Shown here: piece by piece, positions 48,732 to 59,075 of the stretch
Layout of the letters: every line of letters begins with the position of its first letter
Numbering within the stretch: the first letter of the stretch is position 1
DNA from: Malus domestica
Lineage: Eukaryota > Streptophyta > Magnoliopsida > Rosales > Rosaceae
Reading direction: 5' to 3'
DNA: 64,000 nt
NCBI RefSeq assembly: GCF_042453785.1
Contig: NC_091669.1
Coordinates: forward strand, 9,188,501 to 9,252,500
Made by a program: the position numbers and the translations under genes
Notes under the pieces: generated by a model
The model's database searches: none
The model's input: the letters and a program-made list of their open reading frames with translations, nothing else
Told to the model about the DNA's origin: nothing

Positions 48732-51018
48732 CTCTCTACCCTCCATTTGTTCTTTATTTCTTCCCCAAGTAGAGCTAATTTCAATCAACCCCAGCCGCGA
48801 AAATCAAGTAATTCAATACCACATAACCAAAATTCAACAACCCCTACATTGAAATAACAAACTATGAGCTCCCAAAAACAATCAAGAAGTTATCAAAACC
48901 CCCGAAAACAAAATCCAAAACCACAGCAAAATTACCTACTCACTTGAATCTCCCGGACCCGAAAACCTTCACGAAAGTGGAAAGGAGAGAAACCCACCAC
49001 CATTTCAAAGTAAAAAAAGCAATCAAACTTTTCCGATTCCCGTAACTCCAAGAAAATCTACACAGAAAAGGTCAATAATTCACAATCCTCATGATCCCTA
49101 GAGCATCTCCAAAGTGGGTTGCTAGCATACACTTCACAAAACCTCCATACAAACTAAAAAACCAGAACCCAGATTAATTTAACAGCTTCAAATTGTTCTA
49201 GCTTCTTCAAAATGTTTAAAAACAGAAAAAAAAATTGTACCTTTACAGTCACTAGTTGACATTCCTCTCTCTCCCCCACAAACTTCAAATCCCCAAACCA
49301 AGATAATATAATACCACACAGAATTCAATAAATATACTAAAAAACAAGATAACATATAAAACCAAAACATTTATATGCATATATATATATATATATGAAA
49401 CAGTGGGAAAGGAGGGATGGAGTGTCGCTGACCATCAAAATTTACAGGGCACGGATCAGGCAGCCACGTGAAAACCGACCTGGGTTCTGCGGCTCCGGAC
49501 TCACCCTTGAGAGAGAGATTCACAAAGAAATTAAATACGCAAAAAGATTCCAGCTTTTGTGCTTTTAACTTGTACTAGATTTTTTTGGTAATATTTGGTG
49601 AATTTCTTTACTGTTTATCTTCTCCTTCTTCTTGTAGTTTTGCCTGTTAGTTGGGATTAGGTAAAATAGTAACTGGTGGACTTTTTGACTGCGAAAGTTT
49701 TTACTTGACTTGCGTTTTACGGCTTAATAAGTGATTAACTTCTAAGCAAGTTGTGTTGTTGTGGGTTTAGTGGGAATGGGCTTTTGTGTTAATCATGATT
49801 ACAATACAAATTAGCAAATAATGGAGATATGGGGCCAAATTAGCAGTTGGTGACAGTCTGTGCGCCAAGCCATCATTGCATCTTTGATTTATTGGATTTG
49901 TTTTTCTATGCTTGTTGCAAGTGGAAAGCAGCATAAAGAACTTCCGCTTCTGAAAGCTTTATTATTTGTATCATTCCACAATTAAGTTAGGGAGACTAAT
50001 TATTTTATGCGTAAAGGTTAACATATATGCTATATAAAGAGCAGATTTATACAATCTGATGTGGATTCGATCTCCCTTTTTTTCATATTACAATTTAACC
50101 AACTAACATTATCGTTTATCAAAACGAAATGTCAAACTAAAGGAAAAAATGGGGAAAATCTCACAAATCCATGTGAAGTGAAACATGTGATTGTGGGGAC
50201 TCCAACAATTGTGGTCACTCGTCCTTCCCTCCGGAAACCAAGCACAAATTTGCTACGAATTTGCAAAGTTGAATTATGCCCCAAATACACGGCGATTGAA
50301 CATGGTTTTGACACGTGTCAACCAATGAGGAAGGAAGAAGCTCGAGGTCAAGTCCCCCATTGGAAGGGCTAAAGAATTATTAGTGGTGTTGACTGTTCTT
50401 TCTTATATCAATTTTATTTGTTTCCCACTCATTGAAGTGTACAAATATGTTCAGCTAATGCTTGTTTCTTAATCCTCATATTAAATAAAGGGAAGTGATT
50501 TTCCTATTGACACAAGATGTGCAGAAGGGAAAAACGAGCGTGCATAAATTATTTCCTTAGATAAAGCATTTAACATAATTGTAGCATAGCATTCTTTCAA
50601 TTGACGATACAAATCTTTGTTTTGTCAAAACCCTATTTGTAACATGACTTGTTCTCTTGTTCTTATAGCACTCGCCAAGTCATGAGTGTCGTAGAAACAT
50701 GGAGACTCGGAGATATATCTCTGGTGACGCACAAGTGATTCTCGTGTCGTTGGTTTGAGAATACACACCACCACACAATCTCAACCACATTACCAGATAA
50801 TTACATGTTTGAGAACCCATACTTCCTTTGTGAGATGCCATAAAGTAATAAGCCTAGCAGAGAATGGAAGAAGAGAAAGTGAAACTTATGATTTTTATCG
50901 AGCAATACAAAACATCTCACAGCTATTTATTCCATTGGCTATCACGCAACAAAAACGAAATCCAGATCTTGCCAGTTACAACAGATGGTTAAAAACGACG
51001 TTGAAAAGTAATGTCTAT
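48732..51018. other. PHYC leader/promoter and intergenic DNA
   Basis: The PHYC 5' leader, possibly with an intron, probably extends to about 49500. A (TA)n run lies at 49378-49396. A plus-strand ORF at 50061-50372 has no recognisable family. A perfect G-box palindrome is annotated separately. Confidence 0.45.
50308..50321. promoter_or_regulatory. Perfect 14-bp palindrome with G-box core
   Basis: TTGACACGTGTCAA is fully self-complementary and centred on CACGTG, the binding core for bZIP and bHLH (including PIF) factors. It lies roughly 1.6 kb upstream of the PHYC start and 0.7 kb past the GnTII stop codon, so its target is uncertain. Confidence 0.35.
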
Positions 51019-52302
51019 CTATGAATGATACATCTGAGCAAAACTCAAGCACAATTGGTGGTCTCTCTTGTCCCCCCAACCTCCCCAACCCTTGAACCCG
51101 GCTTGGTACCCTGGCTGATTCTTAAAGACTTGCACTTCCCAGTCCGAGTTGATGTTTGCAACCTTATCTATCTCCTCCACATCAAAGTTCACCATGCCGT
51201 TGTCAATACATGTTTTTGCCTCCCCCTGTCCCTGGTGCAAACCACACTTACCAAAGTGTACTGCACTAGTCCGAGGCCCTCGTAATGTGAAAACAGGATT
51301 ACCAAATGAGGGATACACTGTTGCCCACATTGTTATATCCCAATTGTATTCATCAAAGAAACAAAATTCTGAAGACTTCTTGTGAATTTTCCTCCAAACA
51401 GTCCTGTTAAATGTATATCCCACGTTTCCCATTCTCTCTGCAATCAAACTATCCCAACCTTCTCCTTTTGCATTCACATTACACGGTGCTAAGTTTGCAG
51501 CATAGCAATGAGGGCATTTATGAGGCTTCAATTCCGTGAGTATCTGCAAATTACGATATGCATTGGGATATATATAATGGTCCTCCTCTATGAAAAGAAT
51601 ATGACCATTGTGATCCTTGGTCTCCTTCAATCCATCCCACACTGTGTTCATCATCCACCACCAATGATGCTTTAATGACACGATCTTTGGAGATCGGTGG
51701 TTTCCGTACTGATCAGGAGTCCCCTTACAGTGTTTCGCTTTCGCATCATCCTTTCCCTTACAGTCTGTAGATGATACCCCTGGGAAACTATTGGGAAAGA
51801 CGTGGGGCGAGTAAGGAGCAAATATCTGTTTCACCTGGCAAAATCTGATCCCTTCCACAACCTTGTTCATTTCTTCAAAGAATCCATCATGACTAACTAT
51901 TAGTAAAGTTTCATTTATACCTACAACCCGAGACAGACTATCAACAGCTACTTTGAGATACTGCGGCCGGTTGTGCACATAAAGAACTATAGTTATATGA
52001 TCCTTGGCTAGACTTGGATAGAGATCTAAGTTCCTAGGGGGCATCTGATTTCTCCTTTCCAACTGAACTGACAATTCAGTCTGCTTAGGGAGGCTAAGTA
52101 TTTGTCGAACATGTGAACGACTACCACTCCTTATTGATACTTCATCAAAATCATCCGAAGGCGGTGTGACAAAATTTGAACTCGAATTAAATCTCAGGAG
52201 GAACATCAGCAGGAAAACCCCTAACAATGTAATCGAAACCACTGGCAAGAAACGGCGAAAAGCCGCTTTGTCCTTCAGACGCTGTTTCTTGATAATAGCC
52301 AT
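51019..52302 (-). CDS. GNT2: Alpha-1,6-mannosyl-glycoprotein beta-1,2-N-acetylglucosaminyltransferase (GnTII), intronless
   Basis: 427 residues from the ATG giving MAIIKKQRLK. An in-frame ATG 30 bp upstream is possible, but the short Lys/Arg-rich cytosolic tail is typical. This is a type II Golgi membrane protein: a basic tail, one membrane anchor (about 18-37), a stem, then the GT16/MGAT2 catalytic domain. Visible landmarks are TIVLYVHNRPQYL (104-116), the metal-binding EED at 239-241 in ILFIEEDHYIYP, several conserved Cys, and a C-terminal GGWGDKRDHQLC. The enzyme adds GlcNAc from UDP-GlcNAc to the alpha-1,6 mannose arm during complex N-glycan formation. It appears complete. The gene probably has a leader reaching about 52900. 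Confidence 0.93.
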   Translation of the reverse strand: MAIIKKQRLKDKAAFRRFLPVVSITLLGVFLLMFLLRFNSSSNFVTPPSDDFDEVSIRSGSRSHVRQILSLPKQTELSVQLERRNQMPPRNLDLYPSLAKDHITIVLYVHNRPQYLKVAVDSLSRVVGINETLLIVSHDGFFEEMNKVVEGIRFCQVKQIFAPYSPHVFPNSFPGVSSTDCKGKDDAKAKHCKGTPDQYGNHRSPKIVSLKHHWWWMMNTVWDGLKETKDHNGHILFIEEDHYIYPNAYRNLQILTELKPHKCPHCYAANLAPCNVNAKGEGWDSLIAERMGNVGYTFNRTVWRKIHKKSSEFCFFDEYNWDITMWATVYPSFGNPVFTLRGPRTSAVHFGKCGLHQGQGEAKTCIDNGMVNFDVEEIDKVANINSDWEVQVFKNQPGYQAGFKGWGGWGDKRDHQLCLSFAQMYHS

Positions 52303-53350
52303 AGAATCAACACCAGATATGGCAACAAACACAGTTCACATAACAGTTACAGACACGATATTCATATCTTCGCAGACTTCAGAAACCAGATATGCAAAAA
52401 AGGGGAAAGCCAAATACTTGCAACTAAAGAACCAAGTCTTTAATTCTCGCAAACAAGAGCAACCAAGTCTTTAAACTTCAAAACAACACCAACCCATTTG
52501 AGAACAGACGGAACAAGCAAAAGGGTAGGAGTCAAAAACCTCGAAAACAATCTGTGCGTGCGCAGATCAAATCAGCCAAAACTTGATCTAATTGCAGCCA
52601 TGGGAGTGAAATCCGACTTCCAGTTCCTGCACCTCCGAGCTTCCTTCTGCTGCAACTAAAATTTGGTAGAACAAATCAAAACTTGGAAAGCAAGAATCAA
52701 ATCACGAAACCCACATCCGAAAATTGGAATCTTTGAGCAGCAAGATTGATTGCAGAGGTTGAAATGTCTATGGTATCGATGGCTTTGATTTGTCAGTTGA
52801 ATGACGACTTGAAGAAACAGAAGGGAGAGGGGACCGGAAAGGAAATTTCCAAATAATAAAAGGAAGACATTTGGCTTTGAAAAGTGGAGAACTGGTCTGT
52901 ATGGTTTTATGGGGTAGGGAGATGCCGGGTCGCAACCAAAAGCCGGAAACTTCAAGGGACTGCTTTGACTGCAAACTGCGCAACAATTTGGTAAACCAAC
53001 GGGATCCTCTCCGGATCCTTTTTGGAAAAGATTCTGAAAATTCATGAATCGTATCCGTTCATCGTGCATCGTGTGGTCAATTTTTATCAAATGTTATTTG
53101 TGTTTAATTTTAAATAAATGAACATGATTCATGGATCTCTGGAATCCTCACAAAGAGGATACGAATTATTTGGTAAATGGGTATGGGACCTATATTGCAA
53201 TTGGGTTGTAGGTTTGGTCCAGTCAAATTTATGACTAATGAGTAATGAGTATTAATTATGGGTGCAATTGTTAGGTCATGGCTGTGTCAACTTGGTAGAA
53301 TTGGTAAAGTATTTTTTTGTTTTTTCTTTTTGGGTTAAATGTTATAATTG
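52303..53350. other. GnTII leader/promoter and a foldback element
   Basis: ORFs at 52656-53090 have no family match and overlap the expected leader and promoter. At about 53001-53163, GGGATCCTCTCCGGATCC at the left and GGATTCCAGAGATCC plus ATCCTCTTTGTGAGG-type sequence from the right suggest a decayed MITE. Confidence 0.4.
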
Positions 53351-53861
53351 GAATTCATTTAGAAATGTTTTTAAAATCGTTGAAAGCGTTTTTAGTGAAA
53401 ATATTTTTTGTATTAATCTTTAGCAAAAATGCAAGTGAATCTTGAAAAACATTTGAAGTGCTTTTTGCAATAAGCACATAGGATGTGTAAAAGTGTGGGC
53501 AAAGGAATAAAGGGCTAATCGGTGGAAGAAGTCCATGCGTTGCATGACTATCAAGGCGTACCTCCACCCAGTTCGAAAGGGTAGAAAGAAGATCCGTCCT
53601 GCCCAAAGCAAAGAAAGTTAGGCGTGTTCGATCTCCTCGAACCCCTACAGGACAGGCATCAAGGGAAGTTCTCGAGTGCGACCACCCCGAGCAAGAAAGA
53701 GTAGGGCGTTTTCCTTTTTTTCTGTCGTAGGTGAGATACTACAAGTTCTTAAAAGTATCTCAAAAATAGTAGGGTGTGTTCGATCTTCAAGTTCTTTTGG
53801 AACCTAAAAACATTTTATCTAAAAACGTTTTTAGTCATTTTAAAAGTATTTCCAAACGAAT
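53351..53861. mobile_element. Family C MITE interrupted by about 315 bp of other DNA
   Basis: The left arm (TTTAGAAATGTTTTTAAAAT..TTTGAAGTGCTTTTTGCA) and right arm (AAAAACGTTTTTAGTCATTT..AAGTATTTCCAAACG) match the compact copy at 39556-39760. They are separated by inserted sequence of different, GC-richer composition (about 53480-53795: GTTCGATCTCCTCGAACCCC, GTCCTGCCCAAAGC). The insert could be a SINE or gene fragment; no ends or target duplication were clear. Confidence 0.6.
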
Positions 53862-54415
53862 TTTTAGTAAGTTGAATACAATTGAGTGGAAGATCAGATA
53901 CTATTGCTCTAATTTTCTCAAAGAAGTAATGAAAAAACAAGTTACCACACTAAAGCACCAAGTTTACTTTCATACATGTATTTAAACGAGTGCAATTTTA
54001 TGGTTATTGGAGTTCAAAGTTTCCAACTTTATCTTCATACATGCATATACATGATTGCAATTTATGGTTTATTTGAACTACTTTTAGTGTTTGTTTGTGT
54101 ATTATAGAAGGTTTAAAACGCTTTTGATTATAATTGGTAGAAAAAACTTAAAAGTGCTTTGAGGCCATAAAATCACTTTCTAGATAAACACATGACAAAT
54201 GACTATTTGGAAAATACTTTAAAGTGCTTTTTCACGTAGCACTTGCATTTGTTATAAAGATTTCAACATGTTTTAAAAAAAAAGAAACAGTTCTAATTAC
54301 TAATGAGCAATGCTTTCCATAAAAGTAGTCTCAAATGAGTCTTCGTGAGGAGAAATTATTGTGTGTAAATGGGTCACTTGAAGTTGAGACTTGGGGCACG
54401 TTGGTCGTGTGTGTG

Positions 54416-54426
54416 TATATATATAT
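54416..54426 (+). promoter_or_regulatory. Probable TATA box of the small membrane-protein gene
   Basis: TATATATATAT lies about 160 bp upstream of the start codon. It is followed by a G-run (about 54433-54446), which would fall near the transcription start. Low-complexity TA could also be fortuitous. Confidence 0.35.
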
Positions 54427-54587
54427 GGAAGGAGGGGGGGGGGGGTTAGACACACAAGAGGAGGCCGCACAGTATCAAGATTCATGCAGATTTAGGTAAG
54501 AAAATACTCTCTCTCTCACACACATTTATTTTACTTACATTGAAATATAAATTAATCCAACTTCATAAAGTTTTGAAGTTTTTCTCA

Positions 54588-54942
54588 ATGGTGTTAGGTG
54601 GTGGAGATGGAGAAGTCAATAAGGGATCAGGGAAGAAAAAGTTCATAACTAGAGAACAAGAACCAGAGCAGTAAGTTTTCCACTCTTCATCAGTTAACAT
54701 TCACCTTGCACCCGAGGCTCTGAGTTCAAATCTCCCATCTCCCAATATTGCCTATATAAAGAAAACTAAGAGGAATTGACTGTATGCAATTTTGCAGGTA
54801 CTGGCAAACAGCAGGAGAAAGGGAAGGTGAAAATCCCATGATGACCCCCCTTCCATATATCATCATATTTGGCATGTCAACCCCTTTTGTAATCTTAGCC
54901 ATTGGTTTTGCTAATGGCTGGATTAAGGTACCAGTTCGATGA
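54588..54942 (+). CDS. Small single-pass membrane protein (75 residues), two exons
   Basis: Exon 1 is 54588-54670 and exon 2 is 54798-54942, with donor GTAAGT and acceptor TTTTGCAG. The split codon CA|G gives 75 residues from ATG to TGA. The N-terminal half is hydrophilic and charged (GKKKFITREQEPEQYW), followed by GEREGENP. One hydrophobic helix follows (about 48-68, PYIIIFGMSTPFVILAIGF), with a short C-terminal tail ending KVPVR. There is no cleavable signal peptide. The WQTAGEREGENPM..TPLPYI and GWIKVPVR blocks look like a conserved plant small protein, possibly an organelle-membrane subunit. I cannot name the family, and no function is claimed. Splice quality, phase and protein character support a real gene. 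Confidence 0.7.
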
Positions 54943-55458
54943 TAACCGATTGCGATCAACTGCAGCCTGAGGAGCAGCAATCAGCACACGAGTTTTTAAA
55001 CCATTTGAGTTCTCAAATGTTTTGCATGCATAGTTTTTTTTTTTTTTTTTTTTTTTTGGGGGGTTCCACTTTCATGCTACGTAGCATTAAATTCTACGAG
55101 CACTGGCCTTTTTCACCAATTTGTTTGGTATATATTAATCAAAGACTCAGTTGAGTACTTTTGTTACTGTTCTTGGCTGGTAAATGGGAAATACACTTGC
55201 AGTTTTATATATATATTTGGCAGCGACGCGCGGTCCAGTTGAAGGATATAGAAACTAAACATCGAGTCGCGATTATGCATAAATTGTTAAAAGTTGCACA
55301 TTATAATACAAAACGAACACTTCCATTACATTTTGGCAAACCGTCCAAATTTCATGGGTTACATGAACTGTTTCTCAACCCTAGTAAGTCACAGCAATCT
55401 TCTAAACAATATTACATCTATGAAATATTTTCTCCTCACAAAATAAAGAAACAAAAAA
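54943..55458. other. Convergent 3' region between the small protein gene and the SnRK1 beta gene
   Basis: It holds the presumed 3' UTRs of both genes and a T-run of about 27 at 55031-55057. No further gene seen. Confidence 0.5.
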
Positions 55459-57916
55459 TTACTGATTTGTTCTTCTCAATGGCTTGTATAACACCGTTGT
55501 GACAAATTTTGTATGAAACCTACGTGTAGCGCTGAGTGCAAAAAACTCGCCGCCAATTTGGTTCTGTATGTGCAAATGGTTCAATTGTGAAGGACGAGGC
55601 ATTGGTGATGACTGGTCACCGTTGTTGGAGGATGATGGCTTGTTTAGAAATGATTCTTGTAGTTGTGGGGGTACTTCCAGCGGAGGTTTACTGAAATCAT
55701 CTTCGCTTAAGAGTCTGTTGTCGTAGCTTGAAGGTGGAGATGGAGGAGGTTCGAACTTTTCCAGATGCTGAGGCAATTCTGAAATACATTCCTGTGTAGA
55801 GCATTTTAGGAGTGAAATCACTTAGCCATGAAAAGAGCTTTAGAAAAAAGCACTTATGAAGACTTCCTCAATTTCTATAATCCAACTGATCTATGATAGA
55901 ATGAAGTATGTAAAGTGATACTCCTAGAGAGTGCAAGGGTAGGAAAAAAAATTGAATTTCATCTGCTAGTGCAGAAGAAATGTTATCAGCAAGGCGGATT
56001 GACAATGGACTGACAAGTCCTAAGAAAATGGACGTGCCACATATGATCGGGAAATTATGTGCATATTATCTTTTGGTAAAATTTGGGGTCCAGATATAGG
56101 CTAGGATCATAAGGGGTTCGGTGAATATTCATAACGTCATCCTGCGGTGCAAGTAAAAGCAAGTAGAAATCCCAACACGGTGATACAGAAGATTCATTTT
56201 GCTTTCTAGAAGCGTAGAAGTTCTGACCACTAAAATTCTGAGAATCAGAGTAGGTAATCTTGCGTTAGGTGTTCAGTGCAAGAGAGAGTGAGTTAAGGTG
56301 AATTGAATGGTCTGAACGAGTACAATGTTTTATAGTTTACAGTGTAGTTCTCACTGGTACGAAATTGTAAAATGATCAAAAAGCTGTTTCTTTGCTCCTA
56401 AGACTGCTGATCTCCACTCAAATAAACTAAGACTTCATCCCTAAAAACTTTGGTATTTATCCTAAGTGAAAGGTAAAACTGTACAGGTAAAGAAAACAAG
56501 GGCGGTGAGCAAGAGGCCTAGTACAAGGACATAACAGTTTGATCATTTGTAGACCAGAAACCATTCACATTACAAGTCATAACATTACCTGCAAGTCCAA
56601 GATATTATACGCACTCCCAGAATTATCATAAACCCACGGCAAGTCTGGAGCACACATCAAACACCCGTCAACAATGAATCGGTATTGGTAGAGACCTGAT
56701 GGAAGCAACTTTACGATAAAGAAATCATTGCCTATACTCTGCAAGAGCTCCCTGATATAAGGACATAAAAGTTATGCATAATGATGCTAAAAACAGAAAA
56801 CAAAGTTTGGAAATTTAAGGATGAAACTGCTATACAATTTAGTACCTGGTCTCCCAATTGTCCCATGATCCTGTGATAGCAACTTGCCTGCCACCGTGAT
56901 TCCATGAGATCTTCGCCCGCATCAATTTCTCATCGTGTACATTACGATTAAATACTGTATGTTGCGGTAATGCCTCGGCAGGTCTTGGTAAAGGTTCCCC
57001 AGGATACTGCAAATGCAGATAATATTTAGAGAGCTCCATCCCTGTGTTCATGTGTGTTTTATGCAGGGAAAACTTTGTTCGCCTTTATACAACACAGTAA
57101 ATACTAGTGGAAAGACAAGTATCTGAAATGGAACAAATTCACTTGCAATTATTTTTCTATTTGGAAAAAAATAGAGATATTGAACTTTAGCAGAAGGAGA
57201 CATTTTCTTGAAGGGATGTGATATCCACACACCATTTTTTACTTTTTTCACACCCTTTTAATTTTCGGTGTCGGATGAAGTGAAGAAGATCAAATGACAG
57301 AAATTAACAAGGGGTGTGGGAGAAGTAAAAAGGGGTGTGTGGATAGCACACCCCTTCTTGAACCAGATATCACAGGTGAATAAATTCCAACTTATCCTAA
57401 ATAGAGTCAATAAATAAATAATTTACACCCATAAGTGCATTTCATTTAGACATTGATCAAACAACTAGTGGCTAGATTAAGGTGAAATGAAATGTCAAAT
57501 CCTACTTGTTTTTTTACAAATATTCTTAGTCCATTGCTTCTTTAACTTGAAAAATCTACCTAGTAATTGTCAAAAGATCAAACAGTAAAAGAAAGATTAG
57601 TGATTTCCGCACTCTTCTTTTCTCTGCACTCCTCCTTGCAGTTTTTCTAGCCTTTGGGTTGAATATATCAAATGTGCGACTCGATAAACCGAAAAAAGCA
57701 AAAGAAGAGTGATGGAGTCTGAGCCAAAAAAGCAAAAGCACGCACACATGAAATTCTTCAAATATTGAAAAACATAAAAGAACTCACTTGGGAAGTGAAG
57801 AAAAGCGATGGAGTCTGAGCCATGGATTCTTCTACATATCCATCACTGTACTCTTCAAAGTTGTTAACTCGAGAAGGGCCTTCTCCACCATCTCTGCTAC
57901 CACTGGCATTCCCCAT
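55459..57916 (-). CDS. KINB1: SNF1-related kinase 1 (SnRK1) regulatory subunit beta, KINbeta1-like, four coding exons
   Basis: Coding exons 57916-57788, 57006-56846, 56751-56589 and 55791-55459 join in phase to 261 residues. The N-terminus MGNASGS is an N-myristoylation signal (Gly2). A glycogen-binding AMPK1_CBM-like domain spans about 75-151 (GSWDNWETR at 89-97, [13 protein letters not shown]). The C-terminal AMPKBI interaction domain (about 165-258, [34 protein letters not shown]) binds the alpha and gamma subunits. Beta subunits scaffold the SnRK1 energy-sensing kinase and direct it to membranes or nucleus. Assignment to the beta1 type rests on the C-terminal VLYKPL. The leader is interrupted by an intron (58124-57919), and intron 1 holds a MITE. 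The unusual leader is described separately. Confidence 0.92.
57211..57356. mobile_element. MITE (family B) in intron 1 of the SnRK1 beta gene
   Basis: AAGGGATGTGATATCCACAC at the left is mirrored by GTGTGGATAGCACACCCCTT at the right, and the arms span about 58 bp. CTTG flanks both sides (57207-57210 and 57357-57360), a possible target duplication. Confidence 0.8.
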
Positions 57917-58199
57917 TACTGAAAACAAAGGAAACCCAGTTCAGTTTTCATCTGTTCAAAGGAAAGAACAGACCATAAATCAGAAAGAAAAAAAAAATCC
58001 TATATTCTTTGATGCAGCTTGGAAAAGCAAAAAAGGAATAAGAAGTTAAGAACCAACAAACCCAGAAACAGAAAAAGCAAAAAGAAAAGAAACCCAAGTG
58101 ACTGACTTGAGTTTGGTGACTTACCCATTTTTTAAAACAGGTTGCAAACACACAAGAAACCGAATCAGGAGTTGACAGAAACTCAAGCAAAGTTTGCAT
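57916..58199 (-). promoter_or_regulatory. Leader exon and upstream ORF of the SnRK1 beta gene
   Basis: A 25-codon upstream ORF (MQTLLEFLSTPD..CFKKW) starts at 58199. It reaches the donor at 58125 (ATGG|GTAAGT), and the acceptor is CAG|TA at 57919. After splicing, its stop is TAA (57918-57916), whose last A is the first base of the main ATG. The layout suggests translation reinitiation control. A second upstream ATG at 58128 joins in frame with the main ORF (Met-Val-Met-Gly). Confidence 0.55.
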
Positions 58200-58261
58200 T
58201 TTTTCTGAAGGTTTCTTTTCTTGATGTCTAATGGAATGGACAGCACAAGATGCTCTGTTCT

Positions 58262-58262
<1 letters not shown>

Positions 58263-58285
<23 letters not shown>
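58263..58285. repeat. (CT)n microsatellite near the SnRK1 beta transcription start
   Basis: About 11 CT units on the plus strand (GA in the gene's direction). Pyrimidine/purine runs like this are frequent in plant core promoters and leaders. Confidence 0.8.
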
Positions 58286-58292
<7 letters not shown>

Positions 58293-58683
58293 TGGCTCTG
58301 ATTGTTGGAAAGGCAAACAGTGGACAAGGACGAGTGAATTTGATTCTCCAATGAGTTTGGAAGATCCAACGGTGGAGAACTTCTTTTTTGTTTTAAAAAA
58401 GCAGAAAACTTTGCCTTGTTGTGTTGTGTTGTGCCGTCTATGGTGTGTCAGCTGTTTGATTTTGATATTAGGGTTTAGCGTGAGCCCACTTCTGGAATAA
58501 CACTCTTGATTAATGCTTATGGGGTCACCCTTCTCATTCTTTTGACTAAACATCCATGTGTTTGTAGTTTTAGATTGAACTGCTTCCTTTAAATGAGGAA
58601 CAGTTTAAGTTATAGAAAAAGACTCTATTTTCTGAACAATTGCCACACTATTTAATGTGCCGTATAACTTTATTTTTAATTGA

Positions 58684-58824
58684 GTAGTGTTATCAACGCA
58701 CTAATTTTTATTTCTCACACTTCTATTAATTATCTGTCGTCGGGTCGTATGAATTGAAAAAGATAAATGATAAAAAATTAACAAGAGTGTGTGAAAGGTA
58801 AAATTGAGTGTGTGAATAGTAATA
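58684..58824. mobile_element. MITE-like foldback element (family B copy)
   Basis: GTGTTATCAACGCACTAATT..TTTCTCACACTTCTATTAATT is mirrored by AATTAACAAGAGTGTGTGAAA..GAGTGTGTGAATAGTAATATC. It is about 400 bp upstream of the SnRK1 beta leader. Confidence 0.65.
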
Positions 58825-58904
58825 TCCTAAGTTTTACACTTTTAGTTGCAATAAAATCGTCATTAGTCAAACACCGGTGTGTTGATGATAAAAAATAAAT
58901 AAAT

Positions 58905-59075
58905 ATATGTATGTTTTGAAGTCAAATATGTGTACATTTCAATTCGGCATGGGTATGTTTCAATTCAGCAAGGATACATTTTAACTTGGTGTGAATACGT
59001 TTCAATTTTGCTAGGTATGTTTCAATTTGAAAATAAATTGTGTTGGTAGTTAGTACGTTTCAATTTGAAGATAAA
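58905..59075. repeat. Degenerate minisatellite, unit about 25-30 bp
   Basis: Words of the form GTA(C/T)(A/G)TTTCAATTCGGCA(T/A)GG recur about six times (TACATTTCAATTCGG, TATGTTTCAATTCAG, TACGTTTCAATTTTG, TATGTTTCAATTTG, TACGTTTCAATTTG). Confidence 0.7.

Noticed and set aside
50061..50372. 103-residue plus-strand ORF between PHYC and GnTII
   Set aside because: Overlaps an opposite ORF and a G-box palindrome; no domain, signal or splice context recognised.
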